Shown: piece by piece, positions 10,036 to 20,029 of the stretch
Numbering within the stretch: the stretch's first letter is position 1
How the letters are laid out: each line of letters starts with the position of its first letter
NCBI RefSeq assembly: GCF_030316605.1
Contig: NZ_CP127039.1
Coordinates: 1,860,001-1,924,000, forward strand
Reading direction: 5' to 3'
DNA length: 64,000 nt
Origin: Spiroplasma ixodetis Y32
GTDB taxonomy: Bacteria > Bacillota_I > Bacilli_A > Mycoplasmatales > VBWQ01
Program-made: the position numbers and the translations under genes
The notes under the pieces: model-generated
Databases searched by the model: none
The model's input: the letters and a program-made list of their open reading frames with translations, nothing else
Told to the model about the DNA's origin: nothing

Positions 10036-10462
10036 TTTTATAATTCCTTAAATAATATTGAATGTGCTTATATGCATCATGTTCATGTTTTGTAAATTTT
10101 ATATTTCCTTTATAATTTTCTATTTTAGTTTTATTTTTTGGTTCGCTTTCTTGAAAATCTCAATTCATAACGTCTTCTACTAATACCATTAATGCACCAA
10201 TAATTTTAGGAGTTGCTAATGGATTAGTTAATAATTGTTTTGAACTTAAAAAGAAATTTTCTACAATAACTAATATTTTTTTATTATTAGAATGTTTTTT
10301 AATTAATAAAAAGTATTCTTTATACAAATTTTTGCTTTCTAAAACAGTTTTTGTTTTAAATGTTTCATTAAAGATAATATTATTCATTTCATTTGAATAT
10401 ATAACGATTCCATTACTACCAATACCAGCAGGGTCAATACCAATAATTAAGTCATATTGCAT
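9992..10462 (-). CDS. RuvC-like Holliday junction resolvase (left phage)
   Basis: 156 residues. The N terminus MQYDLIIGIDPAGIGSNGIV carries the first catalytic Asp in the RNase H-like strand, ILVIVENFFLSSKQL carries the Glu, and FTKHEHDAYKHIQYYL matches the C-terminal HDA-type motif with the last Asp. This set is typical of RuvC-family resolvases used by phages to clear branched DNA before packaging. The start ATG 10462 is followed directly by the fold; the 3' end overlaps the next gene. Catalytic residues look complete. Confidence 0.75.
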
Positions 10463-10470
10463 TAATTAAG

Positions 10471-10674
10471 TTAACCTCTAATAACTGTTTTAATAATTTC
10501 TAAATCACAATTACATCAACAATATTTACATTCTTCAATAAATTCTTTATGACCACAAACTAAATTATCTTTTTGTAAACTATCAATAAGTTTAATTAAT
10601 CCTACTCTATATTCAATATCATCACTATCCGTTATGCAAATCGTTCCTCTTTTAGTTAAATATTCTTTATCCAT
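10471..10674 (-). CDS. zinc-binding microprotein with CxxCxC
   Basis: 67 residues with CGH, then CKYCWCNC, spaced to bind one or two zinc ions. It overlaps the upstream zinc-ribbon gene by 8 bases. Likely early phage regulator or nucleic-acid binder; no family recognised. Confidence 0.5.
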
Positions 10675-10837
10675 ATTTATACCTCCTACTTAACCTAACA
10701 TTTAAAGTACAGTCATAACAAATTGCTTTACTATTTTTATCTCTTAAAAAATATTTTCTTGTTTTTATATCATTAGTATTAAAGAATAAATAATCTAATT
10801 TATTTTGTTTACATGTTCAACAAAAATACTTTTTCAT
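10667..10837 (-). CDS. zinc-ribbon microprotein
   Basis: 56 residues with two CxxC knuckles 37 residues apart (FCWTC and ICYDC), followed by a basic tail (NVRLSRRYKYG). The same two-knuckle plan is seen in the plectrovirus product at 36014-36217. It probably binds zinc and nucleic acid. Overlaps both neighbours. Confidence 0.5.
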
Positions 10838-11327
10838 TATGAGTTGAAATTTCCTTATAAGAAGTAACTATATAATTAATTGGTAAATCATCATGTTTAT
10901 ATGGATTATTTATTTTAAAAACTTTTCTGTTTTCTTCTCACGTAATGTTATATTTAAAACAAGGATTAGTAATTTTAGTTTTGTTATCTGTAATTTCGCC
11001 CATAAATCAACTATTATGCTGTTCATAAAATGTTAATGGTTCAAGTTTTATATCATTAAGATAATATTCTTTTGGAGTCGTTGGTTTATTAACAGTTATT
11101 TTTTTGTCTTTAATATATGGTTCTAATAATTTTATTAATTCATTACCACTTAATTCTCTTTTAATATTTTCTAAATTAAAAACTCAATATGTGTAACTTT
11201 TATCAATAATAAAAGAATTATTTTTAATCATTCATTTTGGAATCGATAATTTATATTCAACATAATCAATAAGAATAGATTGTGGTTTATCTTTAACAAT
11301 TTGTTCTTTTTTAAATTCTATTTGCAT
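10809..11327 (-). CDS. unknown 172-aa phage protein, first gene of the early operon
   Basis: Start ATG 11327 with AAAGGATT upstream. It is the most promoter-proximal gene of the small-gene operon and lies just after a perfect 11-bp inverted repeat (11343-11376) that could be an operator. The sequence is mixed alpha/beta with ITWEENRKVFKINNPYKHDD and no motif I recognise. Three UGA Trp codons are read through. Confidence 0.5.
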
Positions 11328-11342
11328 AATAATCCTTTCCTA

Positions 11343-11376
11343 ATATGTTCTGTTGCTTCTAGCATACAGAACATAT
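11343..11376. promoter_or_regulatory. perfect 11-bp inverted repeat, possible operator
   Basis: Arms ATATGTTCTGT (11343-11353) and ACAGAACATAT (11366-11376) are perfectly complementary with a 12-base spacer. It is 16 bases upstream of the first gene of the minus-strand operon, where a repressor site would lie. No following T-run, so a terminator is less likely. Confidence 0.45.
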
Positions 11377-11465
11377 AATTTGATTTTTAGATTATTAATA
11401 ATACTACTATTCGTTTTATTCATTCCATCAATTCTGGGCTCAAAAATAAATTGTGAAATTTTAAA

Positions 11466-11548
11466 AAACATTGAGGCATTCGATTCAATGTTTATTTAAT
11501 TTGCGTTTAGCAAATTAATATTTTAATTGAACCGGCACCGCTCAATTT
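11466..11548. repeat. three consecutive hairpins
   Basis: AAACATTGA/TCAATGTTT (11466-11493), TTAATTTGC/GCAAATTAA (11496-11518) and AATTGA/TCAATT (11525-11547, with an inner CGG/CCG) follow each other within 83 bases. No gene overlaps them. Such clusters occur in replication origins, packaging sites and structured leaders; which of these applies cannot be told from sequence. Confidence 0.5.
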
Positions 11549-11589
11549 TTTTTACAAGTTTGAAATGTATTTTCTCGCCCAAAAATTTT

Positions 11590-11870
11590 TCAAAAAAAAA
11601 ATAAAAAATAAAACCAACACTTGCTCACTGGGGAGTGGCAAGGTTGGTTAAATAAAGAATAGAATTAATACAATAGGTCCCTACAACAGGTCTATATACA
11701 CTAGTTTCCAATTCGCTCCCACCCCAAGAATTACCATTACTGGTTAGTATATTTTATTAGGCATCATCCACTTCTTACTTATCCATGCAAGTCCACATGC
11801 TAGCCACTATTTTGAACAACTGTGTTGTGGTTCACTTTTTTAATTCCTTAACACGTGTTGATAATAGTAT
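11590..11870 (-). ncRNA. candidate structured RNA of about 260 nt
   Basis: This stretch has clearly higher GC than its surroundings, has no convincing reading frame, and on the minus strand runs from an AT-rich promoter-like region (around 11870-11900) to an intrinsic terminator (11612-11649 followed by a T-rich tract). Internal short complementarities are visible, for example CATG/CATG around 11781-11796. It does not match tmRNA, SRP RNA or RNase P RNA as I know them. Transcription is inferred. Confidence 0.4.
11612..11649 (-). terminator. intrinsic terminator (minus strand)
   Basis: Three stacked arms: ACCAAC/GTTGGT, CTTGC/GCAAG and CACT/AGTG around a GGGG loop. On the minus strand it is followed by TTTTATTTTTTATTTTTTTT, so it would stop minus-strand transcription. 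Confidence 0.75.
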
Positions 11871-11911
11871 TAAAGAAAATTATTAAAAATTTTAAAATTT
11901 TACAATTACAA

Positions 11912-11940
11912 AAAAAGACAAGATTATTTCTTGTCTTTTT
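11912..11940. terminator. bidirectional intrinsic terminator
   Basis: Perfect 11-bp stem AAAAAGACAAG / CTTGTCTTTTT with a 7-base loop; the A and T runs at the stem base allow termination in either direction. It separates the candidate RNA from the region downstream of the 12-kb IS. Confidence 0.8.
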
Positions 11941-12115
11941 CCTTAATAACTTTGATAATAATTTTTATTTTTTTTAAATGTATATTTTTTAAAATACGTC
12001 GAATATAAATTTAAAAATTTAAGGGTTAAAGAGAGTAATTTTGTCTAATTTTCATTATTTTTCAAATAATTCATTTTTGGAAATAAGTTACTAATGTAAT
12101 AATTAATTATTTCGT

Positions 12116-13274
12116 TGTAAGGTAGTACAGACATTTTGGACTATTTTCCATCTAATAAAAGTTTATCAAAATAATCCATAGGAGTCATTAACCCTAATGA
12201 TTTATGTGGTTTAGAATTGTTATAATATTCTTGAAAAGAATTAACTAATTTTTGAAATAAACTAAAATCACTATTTAAATATGGTTTTATTTCAAAAAAA
12301 TTACTTCAATTTCTATGAAATCTTTCAATCTTACCATTACTCTGTGGTGATCTAAACGGTGTAGTTTCATGAACTATACCTTTTTTATTACAAAAATTTG
12401 TAAATCAACGATTCCTTTGTGGTTTTCCACAAGATGTATTAACATATTGACTACCATTATCAGTTCTAATTCTTTTAATTTTAATTCCCAATTTTTCATA
12501 AAAATTTAAAGCATTTTTAGTAGCATTTACAATATCTCTGGTTTGTGCTTGTTCAGATGGATAACAATAAGTAATTCGAGTTTTTTCATCAATAAAATCA
12601 ATAATATATCATCTTTTACTTCCTGTTATATAATCTGATACTACTTTAATATCAGTCTGCAATAATCGAGTTTCTTTTACTTCATATCTCAAATGTTTTT
12701 TTCTTAATAGTTTTTTGTGAATAAAAACCAAAACGTTTTAATCAACGATATATAGTTTTAACCGAAGGTTTTGGCAAAAAATTAAACCTAATATCATCAA
12801 TATGTCTTATTAAATAACAAAATTGAAAAGCACCTATACCAAACTCTTCTTTATACTGAACAAAATAATTTATAAATTTTTCTGATAATTCCAAATTATA
12901 CAAATATTTAATATTTTTAGGTTTTGTGGATTTAAATAATAATTCTTCAAAAGGTTTATTTTTGTAGAAAATATCATAAAAACGTTTAGCTCAATAATAA
13001 AAGGTTTGCTTTGGCATATGTAATTGAGAAATTATTTCTTTACAAGAATTTTTATTTTTAAAAATAAAACAAAATTTTCTAAATTTACGATAATAAATAT
13101 TAACTTTATTAATATTTTTATCATTTTTATACTTTTCTACAAACTTGTTAAATTTATAATCAAATTTAGTAAAATCAGCACTATTAATTAAATATTTCAT
13201 TTTAAACTACACCTCAACTAATAATATAAAGTTATAAAAACTTTTATTAGTCCAAAAAGTGTGTCTAATCTACA
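12116..13274 (-). mobile_element. IS481/IS3-type element, copy 2 (1159 bp)
   Basis: Ends TGTAAGGTAGTACAGACATT (left) and, reading inward from the right, TGTAGATTAGACACACTTTT. Flanked by the 16-bp direct repeat TAATTAATTATTTCGT (12100-12115 and 13275-13290). Inserted in a gene-poor region between the candidate RNA and a pseudogene. Confidence 0.9.
12141..13200 (-). pseudogene. IS481-like transposase, frameshifted
   Basis: Same protein as copy 1. The N-terminal half is in frame through KPSVKTIYRWLKRFGFYSQ, but one extra A in the AAGAAAAAAAC stretch near 12695 shifts the frame before the DDE core. The core downstream (IKRIRTDNGSQYVN) is otherwise intact. Confidence 0.8.
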
Positions 13275-13332
13275 TAATTAATTATTTCGTAAATTTGACA
13301 ACCGTCCAAAAATAAATATAAAATATTAAAAA

Positions 13333-13357
13333 AGTCACTCTTTTAAAAAGAGTGACT
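13333..13357 (-). terminator. intrinsic terminator (minus strand)
   Basis: AGTCACTCTT / AAGAGTGACT stem with TTTTTTAATATTTT after it on the minus strand, 25 bases downstream of the stop of the 13.4-15.2 kb pseudogene. Confidence 0.75.
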
Positions 13358-13381
13358 AAAAATTAAATTTAAATAGTGCTT

Positions 13382-15176
13382 TTAATTGAATGGCATTGGA
13401 TAGTATATTCCTGTACTTGTTGATGGTTGGTTATTTATATCATTTGCAAATTCATATGGATTGTCAATAGGAAATTCTTCTATTGATGTTTCGTCATCAG
13501 TTTCTTTTCCATTTGATGATTTTTCTGATTGTATTTGTTGTGATAAAACTTCTTCAATACCAGAATCTTCAAATTCTTCTTCTTGATATTTTTTAAACAA
13601 TTCATCAAAAGTTGTGAATTTCCCATTGTTTTCTAATTTTTCTAAATGTTTTTCAAGAAAAACTGATTCTTTTTTAGTAAATCCACAACAACTAGTTAAT
13701 ATTTCTGTTATTTTTTTATAGTTATTGGTTGATTAAATACATCTTTATAAAAATCAGAAATAGCAAAAGCAATCATATCAATTGGTGTTACACCAATTGA
13801 AAATCCTAATGTTGTTCATCTAACAAATTTTTCATAAAATAATTTTGTGGCTTTTTGAAATCCATATTCAGTAACTAAAGCAGCTTCTGTTTTAACAGCA
13901 TTAACAGTACAAGTGACTGATAAAAATAAAGGGATTGCCATTAATATTTTTTTATATCTAGTTTGTTTTTCAACTCATTTTGAAAGTTTTTCAGGACAAA
14001 GATTAGTTGGAATTCCTAAGTTTATTAAACTCGATTTAAAAATATTATTAATTGGTCTCATAACAAAATAACGACTTATATTTGCTGCTAAAGCACCTGT
14101 AGTAAAAATGTCTTTCGTGATTCAATCATGTAAATTAAAATCTTCTTTAGAATTATTTTCTGATGAACCAGTTAGGAATAATATGACTACCTGCTCATGT
14201 TAGTGTTTCTAAAATTAAATTAACTAAAAGATTATGTCCTCAATTAGTTACTAATGCTATTGGTTTATTATTTTGTTGTTCAATAGTTTTAATTGTTTTA
14301 TTTGCTAAAGATATTACTTGTTTAATTTCAATATCATTATTAGCATTATTATTTTCTGTTTGTGAATTAATAATTAGTTTTTTAATTCGTTCAATTTCTT
14401 TTTTAAAATTTGGATGATATTCAAATTCTGTTTCTACACAATTTTCAATTTGATTAAATTTCTGTATTAAATCATTAAGTATGGAAATATTTGAAAAATA
14501 TTTCATTAATTTTTGATGGTCTTCTTCAAATAAAAGTGTTTCAAATATTTCTTTATATTTTTCAAAGTCACTGGTATTAAATTAATTGATTTCAATGGGA
14601 TTTGTTTTGTTTTTTTAATAAAAAAAACATCTCGTGATCAACTTGAAGCTGCTGAAGTGAAAAATGTGCCAAGTGCAGTATCAAGTAATACCATAACATA
14701 ATTTTGTCAATTTCAAAATATAGCATCAATATAATCTTGGGATGTATGTTCTTTACCATCAATGGGAAAATTAGAAACTACTCTTTGTAAATTTTTACCA
14801 GTAAGTCCAATATAAATTTCTAATAATCCTAAAAATTTATATGCAATATTTCTTATTATTCCTGGTTTTGTTTGATCAATAAAATTTTGTATTATTGTTA
14901 AATATTTATATAATTTTAATAAAACATTTAAATCTCTATTATTAGAATATTCTTTAAATAATTTTAATTGTTCATTAAGTGAGTTGGTATTTGCTATAAA
15001 TTTATTAAGATTTATAGTAATACCTTCTAAGAATTTTTCTTCAAGTGATAATTTTCTTTCTTTTTTTTGAAAAGTTTCTAAATTTAACGTATCGTTAATA
15101 TATTCATTAACATCATTGTATTCTTTTTTATATATTTCTATTGTATTTTTATTAAAATTTATTTTTAATAATTCTA
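13382..15176 (-). pseudogene. unknown membrane protein, at least three frameshifts
   Basis: Joined across frames the product is about 590 residues: a helical N-terminal region, a membrane-like stretch (NYVMVLLDTALGTFFTSAAS), a second helical region with IENCVETEFEYHPN, then two or three more hydrophobic segments (NLLVNLILETLTWAGSHII and YKKILMAIPLFLSVTCTVNA) and an acidic, Ser/Asp-rich tail. Frame changes lie near 14580, 14176 and 13722. The 5' end abuts an IS3 remnant, so the start is lost. No family recognised; a cargo or surface gene is possible. Confidence 0.45.
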
Positions 15177-15186
15177 AAACTAACGT

Positions 15187-15314
15187 TTTGGAATGGCAAC
15201 ACTTTTTAGGGCTATTTTTTTGGTAGACATTTGTGCTTGGTATTTGATGGGGGTTAAGTAGTTTAGAGTGCTGTGAATTCTTATATTGTTATATCAGTTG
15301 ATGTAATCAAATAA
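15187..15314 (-). mobile_element. IS3-family remnant: C-terminal end of orfB
   Basis: The minus strand encodes LFDYINWYNNIRIHSTLNYL followed by TPIKYQ, the diagnostic end of IS3/IS150-type transposases, with a terminus-like GGCAACACTTTTTAGGGC at the left. The other end is cut exactly by a MITE (15315). The matching orfA type is found at 27950-30386, also adjoining a MITE. Confidence 0.75.
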
Positions 15315-15373
15315 GGCTTTTCTCAGCATTTATGCGATAAAATTTAAAAATAGTACATAAAGGGAGAAAAGCC
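15315..15373 (+). mobile_element. solo 59-bp MITE
   Basis: Terminal inverted repeat GGCTTTTCTC / GAGAAAAGCC around an AT-rich core. The same unit forms the 3' end of every IS1595-type copy in the window. No flanking 8-bp duplication is seen here, so later rearrangement is likely. Confidence 0.8.
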
Positions 15374-16473
15374 ATTTATATATTATTAATAATCATTCAC
15401 AACCTTATCAAAATCCAAAAACAAGAAGTACTAAAAGTATAACTATTATTAAAATTAAAGATTTTAAAACAAGAGATGGTTATCCAATCATTATTAAATT
15501 ACAAAAACCATTAGACAAAGATACCAAAGTAACTGGCTTAAAAATTAAAGCCCCTAGAAGCATGATTTTTGGCAATATAAAGGTACTTAGTGAAGTTGAT
15601 AATATGGAGAAGTATACCCAAACAAAACCCAAAATTATTTGTTAAAGATAAGATAGCATTTCCGCTATTATCCATGCCTATTGAAAATCAACCAAAAGTT
15701 AGAATATTACAACAATGATTTAGTGAACAAATTTTACCTTGAAATTTAGCAAAGCAATTTATTGGACAAGAAAAATCGGTTTTAGATTTAATTGCTATTG
15801 GTGGTGGTAGAGAAACAAGAAAAGAAATTATTAATAATGCAAGAGTAACTAATGCTTGATTAGGATCTTTTTTAAGTTCTATTTATTTTCATGAATGACC
15901 ATTACCTAATGAAAAAAAACTTAAAGATAAAGAAGTATGAAAAATTCATGATGTTTTAGGAAAAGAATATGTCAGTATTGCTACAAATGATAAATTTAAA
16001 GATGTAGAATTAGAAATAAAAGATAAGCCACCAGTTGATAGTTTACAAAAAGTATTATTAGATATGTTAACTTATACATATAACTATAATAGAAATTTTG
16101 ATGGATTTGCACCAAGTGCTTTAACTACCAAAATTGCGGAATTACGTGCAAAATTTGAGGGGCAAAAACCAGATGATGTTATTACTAATTTATTTAAACA
16201 ATGAAAATTAGATTATCCAAACTATTTAAATTTACAACAAGTAAAAATATTTAAACAAATAGTTATTATGTTATCAAATAATATTTATTCTAATATGTCT
16301 ATTAATAAAGGTTTGAATGATGGTAACAAAATACTCTTACCTTATTATTTTGAACTAAAATCTAATCCGATACATCCTAATAAAGATGAAATTTGACAAT
16401 TCAAAGATGCAAAAGTTATATTAAAATCTGAGTATTTTGATTTTACAGACGTGAATAACATTAAATTAAAAAA
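15374..16473 (+). pseudogene. unidentified protein fragment between two MITEs
   Basis: Open on the plus strand over about 360 codons with one frameshift near 15620 (the frame resumes at KLFVKDKIAFPLLSMPIEN). Notable segments: RILQQWFSEQILPWNLAKQF, GQEKSVLDLIAIGGGRET and DMLTYTYNYNRNFDGFAPS. Both ends are cut by a MITE, and its strand is opposite to the surrounding phage genes. I do not recognise the family; a structural or plasmid protein from another element is possible. Confidence 0.4.
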
Positions 16474-16531
16474 GGCTTTTCTCAGCATTTATGCGATAAA
16501 ATTTAAAATAGTACATAAAGGGAGAAAAGCC
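16474..16531 (+). mobile_element. solo 58-bp MITE
   Basis: Same unit as at 15315, same orientation, one A shorter. The two copies bracket the foreign fragment 15374-16473 as direct repeats, so recombination between them could delete it. Confidence 0.8.
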
Positions 16532-16536
16532 AAATT

Positions 16537-16828
16537 TTATTTATTAAAATATCCATCAGGATAAATACCATTTCATTTTGTATCACCTTGATGTTTTTGC
16601 TTAATTCCAAAATATAAATCTATTTTATGACTATCATCTCTTGGATGCTCTCATATAGTTGCCGCCCCCCCAAGTTACTGTATAATCTCAGTTTAAAAAT
16701 GACTGATATCCATTAGTTTGATTATGTGCTATTGAACCAATTATTAATCCTATTGTTCCAGTTGTTGCACCAGTTAATGCTAATGCTAATGTTATTTTAC
16801 TTAAATTTGTTTTTATTCATGTTTTCAT
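16537..16828 (-). pseudogene. exported or anchored small protein with G7 tract
   Basis: Starts MKTWIKTNLSKITLALALTG with one N-terminal membrane or signal helix (ending GTIGLIIGSIAH). After about 50 codons a run of seven G on the coding strand puts the frame out by one base; skipping one G continues with ATIWEHPRDDSHKIDLYFG and ends at TAA 16537. AAGGAG precedes the ATG. Could be phase-variable, decayed or misread; a G7 tract is rare in such AT-rich DNA. Confidence 0.45.
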
Positions 16829-16852
16829 ATTAAATTTCTCCTTATTTTTTAT

Positions 16853-17083
16853 TTAATTTATGAAAAGTTCTATATCATCTATCTCGTCATCATTTTGCAT
16901 TTTTTTAACTTTTTCTAATCATTCGGGTGCTAATTTATATTCAAGTTCATCTGCATGTTCTTTGCATAAAAAAACATCCATTACTTTTTCTTCATTAACT
17001 CTTAATTGATTAATATTATTTGATATATTATTGCATCCTTTTCTTTGACAAATTATAATTTCTTCATCAAAATTATCATTCAT
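16853..17083 (-). CDS. unknown acidic 76-aa protein
   Basis: MNDNFDEEIIICQRKGCNNI, then MDVFLCKEHADELEYKL and LEKVKKMQNDDEIDD. The spacing C-x4-C...C-x2-H suggests a zinc site. No strong ribosome site at ATG 17083, so the start is uncertain. It lies between the terminase and the signal-bearing gene. Confidence 0.45.
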
Positions 17084-17224
17084 GATTTTAAATTATTTTT
17101 GCTTACTTTTTATTTTTTTTCGAACTTTACTTCTTTTTTTTACTCATAAATTCTCCTTTTTTCCTTTATTTTACTTCTAAATTGTACTATTTTTCATGGT
17201 TTTTACAAGTATGCTTTTAAATAC

Positions 17225-17256
17225 AAAATAACGCCTAAATACAAGACGTTTATTTT
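17225..17256 (-). terminator. possible terminator after terminase gene
   Basis: AAAATAACG (17225-17233) and CGTTTATTTT (17247-17256) can pair with one bulge, 43 bases after the terminase stop on the minus strand. Weak G/C content in the stem. Confidence 0.35.
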
Positions 17257-18086
17257 ATGATACCTATACTACTCTATTAATGATATGTTACTTGTTTATT
17301 ATATTGCAAATGTGAAGATGCTTTTTTTTGAAGAAGCATTATTTTTACCCCTAATTACATTTTTGTACGGATACAATGCATAAAATAATGCATCGTAAGG
17401 GTCTTGGTACATATTCTTGTCAGGAATGTTAGTTTTTGTTTGGTCATAACGTAATTCTTCTAAACATTGAGTAGTTTTTGGAAATCATCTTTATTTGCAT
17501 AAAAGTTTCCATAACTCATAATATTACGCATTCAAACTACTCTATTAGTTAATCCTGCTTCTTGATTTAAATTTGAAGCATGTTTAATAGCAGTTTGTGT
17601 TATTAAAATAGTATTATGTTCATCTATTAACTTTTGATTTAATCAATCAATAGCAGTTCTTGCTTTATCATCATAAAAGTAAACGGTTTGCGCAAAATCT
17701 TCAAAATTATCCATTAATCCTAAAACTTCATTGACATAAGCACTAATTTTTTCATTTTCATTTATAAAGTCATTAGGTGTAACTACTAATTCACAAATAA
17801 TATAAGCATCATAATATCCAGTATTATTATATTCTTGAAAAACAACTATCATAAAAATACAGTATGGTCTTTATGTCCAGTTGCTCAATCCACACCAACA
17901 CTATAAAAATCAAATTTATACATATATTTTTCTTGATTATAAAATTGTTTTAAATCATATTTTTGTCAATATTTTAATGTTTTTTGAAATGGGAAAATTG
18001 TTGCATAGCTATCTAAAAATTCAAAACCATAATAAACAGTATTAAATTCATCAGGATTTTTCTTTTTTAATTCCAAAATTAATTTT

Positions 18087-19027
18087 CGGACTTCTCCCCA
18101 CATGTACTTGTGGAGGAAACAATGAAATTGAATGAGTTCAACAATGCTTTTCAAACAGAACAGGATTGTTTAAAATATATAGCAAGTTTGAAGAAAAACA
18201 AATGTATCATGTGTTCTTGAACAAGTTTGAATACTTCTAATTTAAGAAGAATAAGATGTTTGAAATGTCATCAAACATTTAGTATTCTTCATGGCACCAT
18301 TTTTTACAAGTCACAAACACCTTTGAGATTTTGATTTTATCTCATCTTTAGATGAATAAACACCAAACATGGAATTACATCAACTGATGTTGCAAAAGAA
18401 TTGGGTGTGACTTTGAAAACTGCTTGAAGAATGGGTCATGAAATCAGAAATCGTATTGCCAAACAAGAACATCAATTTATTGTTGAGGGCATAGTGCAAA
18501 TGGATGAAATGTATCTTTCACATATGGGTTTTAAAAAACAAGGAAGATCTTTGATAAATAAAACATTAATTGTTGGGATTTATGAAAAAACAATCAATAA
18601 TTTAATTGTGAAAGTAATCAAAAACGCAAAAAGTAAAAATCTTTTGCAGTTTGCAAGAAACCATATTTCTTCAAAGTGTGATGTACATACTGATTCTTGA
18701 AAAGGATATCGTGATTTCAAATCACTTTTCCCTAATCACAAAACAGTTAACCATCAAGATGGTTATGTTTCAAAAATTGGCGTAAATACCAATCAAATTG
18801 AATCAGTATGAAAACATATACGAAGAACATTTAAAACACATATCAAAGTTGCAAAACATCATGTTCATTTATATGCCAAAGAAGCTGCATATAAATTCAA
18901 CAAGATACCTACTTTTGAAGCTGTAATGCTATGTTTCATTTAAAAATGTGGGGAGAAGTCCGTAGATAGGCTTTTCTCAGCATTTATGTGATAAAATTTA
19001 AAAATAGTACATAAAGGGAGAAAAGCC
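18087..19027 (+). mobile_element. IS1595-type element with 3' MITE, copy 1 (941 bp)
   Basis: Starts CGGACTTCTCCCCACATG; the internal inverted copy of this end (GTGGGGAGAAGTCCG) is followed by TAGATA and the 59-bp MITE (18969-19027). The 8-bp duplication TTAATTTT flanks the whole unit including the MITE, so the MITE end acts as the real right terminus. Confidence 0.9.
18122..18943 (+). CDS. IS1595-family (ISXO2-like) transposase
   Basis: 273 residues, intact. Zinc ribbon at the N terminus (CIMC ... CLKC), HTH-like ITSTDVAKELGVTLKTAW, then the ISXO2-type core: VQMDEMYLSH (first Asp), DVHTDSWKGYRD (second Asp) and GVNTNQIESVWKHIRR (Asn/Glu region). Ribosome site GGAGG nine bases upstream. Intact copies also at 28742, 42020 (minus), 47795 (minus) and 50938. 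Confidence 0.9.
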
Positions 19028-20029
19028 TTAATTTTTTAGTTACTGGTTCTAATTTATTTCAAAATGGCAATAATGTAAATCTTAAAATAAATAACCCTAA
19101 ACCCGAAAATGCTTCAGTGTCTTCATAATAAATCTTACCAATTTTTTTTAGAGTATCTGTCACTTTATCATTTAATGGTAAATATGGTGTACAATAGAGC
19201 AAATAAAATGGATGGTATTTATCATAAGGATTACAAGTAAAAGCAATAAAGTGATTTTTATAAAAATAACGAGTAATTTTTTGACCATAAATTGGACTAA
19301 ATACATTTCTATCAGTAAATGTTCAACTTCAGTCTTTAATTGGTTGATTTGATACTTTAATACGATTACTTCGAAACATTGATAATTTTTTAAACGCTCA
19401 TAACGTTGAGTTAATTGCTTTTCACTTAATGTTTCTTTTTCTTCTGCCATAATGATTTCATCTGTTCTAGAAAATAAATAACTTGAACCACCAACTGCTT
19501 TACCAAAAATTTTATTACCATTAGCATAACCAATAAAATCAATTTGTTGATTATTGGGAAAAATAATACATCCACCATCCTTAGTTATTTTTCACTTAAT
19601 ACCATGTGGATTATTCACTCCTAAATGAATATCGTAGTTATCTGCTAAATATTGACAAACATCCATTAAAGACCCAATAGTGGTTTCATTATGGGTATTT
19701 TCATACCGTCTTACTTCTTGAACACTACTATCACTAAAATTACAACATATAAATAAATCAAATGCTAAATAATTTCATGTTTTTCTTGTTAATCGTGCTG
19801 TTGGAACAAAACGATAAAAGCAATTAGTTGTGAAAAATTCTGCTCATTCATCACCAACAAATTCTTTAAAAATATCTCACGTAAAACCATAATTATTATC
19901 ACTAAAATTAAGATTATATTTTTTATTCAATTGTGCATAACTAGTAATAAAAGCCATATTTACTCCTTATTTTTTAAAAAAATTAAACTTAAATTATTAA
20001 CAAACAAAATTTAGAAAGGAACATTAAAA

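Larger units (their letters stand above)
17299..19957 (-). pseudogene. terminase large subunit, broken by IS1595 and frameshifts (left phage)
   Basis: Start ATG 19957 after AAGGAG. The N-terminal half includes the aromatic GFTWDIFKEFVGDEWAEFF and GKAVGGSSYLFSRTDEIIMAEEKE, the latter fitting the region around the ATPase Walker B/coupling segment. The C-terminal nuclease half has FYSVGVDWATGHKDHTVF (first nuclease Asp) and NMYQDPYDALFYAL (last Asp), a typical terminase pair. It is cut by an IS1595-type copy with an 8-bp duplication (18079-18086 and 19028-19035) and has frameshifts near 19405, 17853 and 17480. Packaging in this copy is therefore lost. Confidence 0.75.

Noticed and set aside
11600..11860. 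Possible RNase P RNA or phi29-type packaging RNA
   Set aside because: A short AAGTCCACATGCTAGCC stretch on the plus strand recalls a conserved RNase P motif, but the other conserved regions are missing and the terminator points to the minus strand; no phi29 pRNA signature was found.
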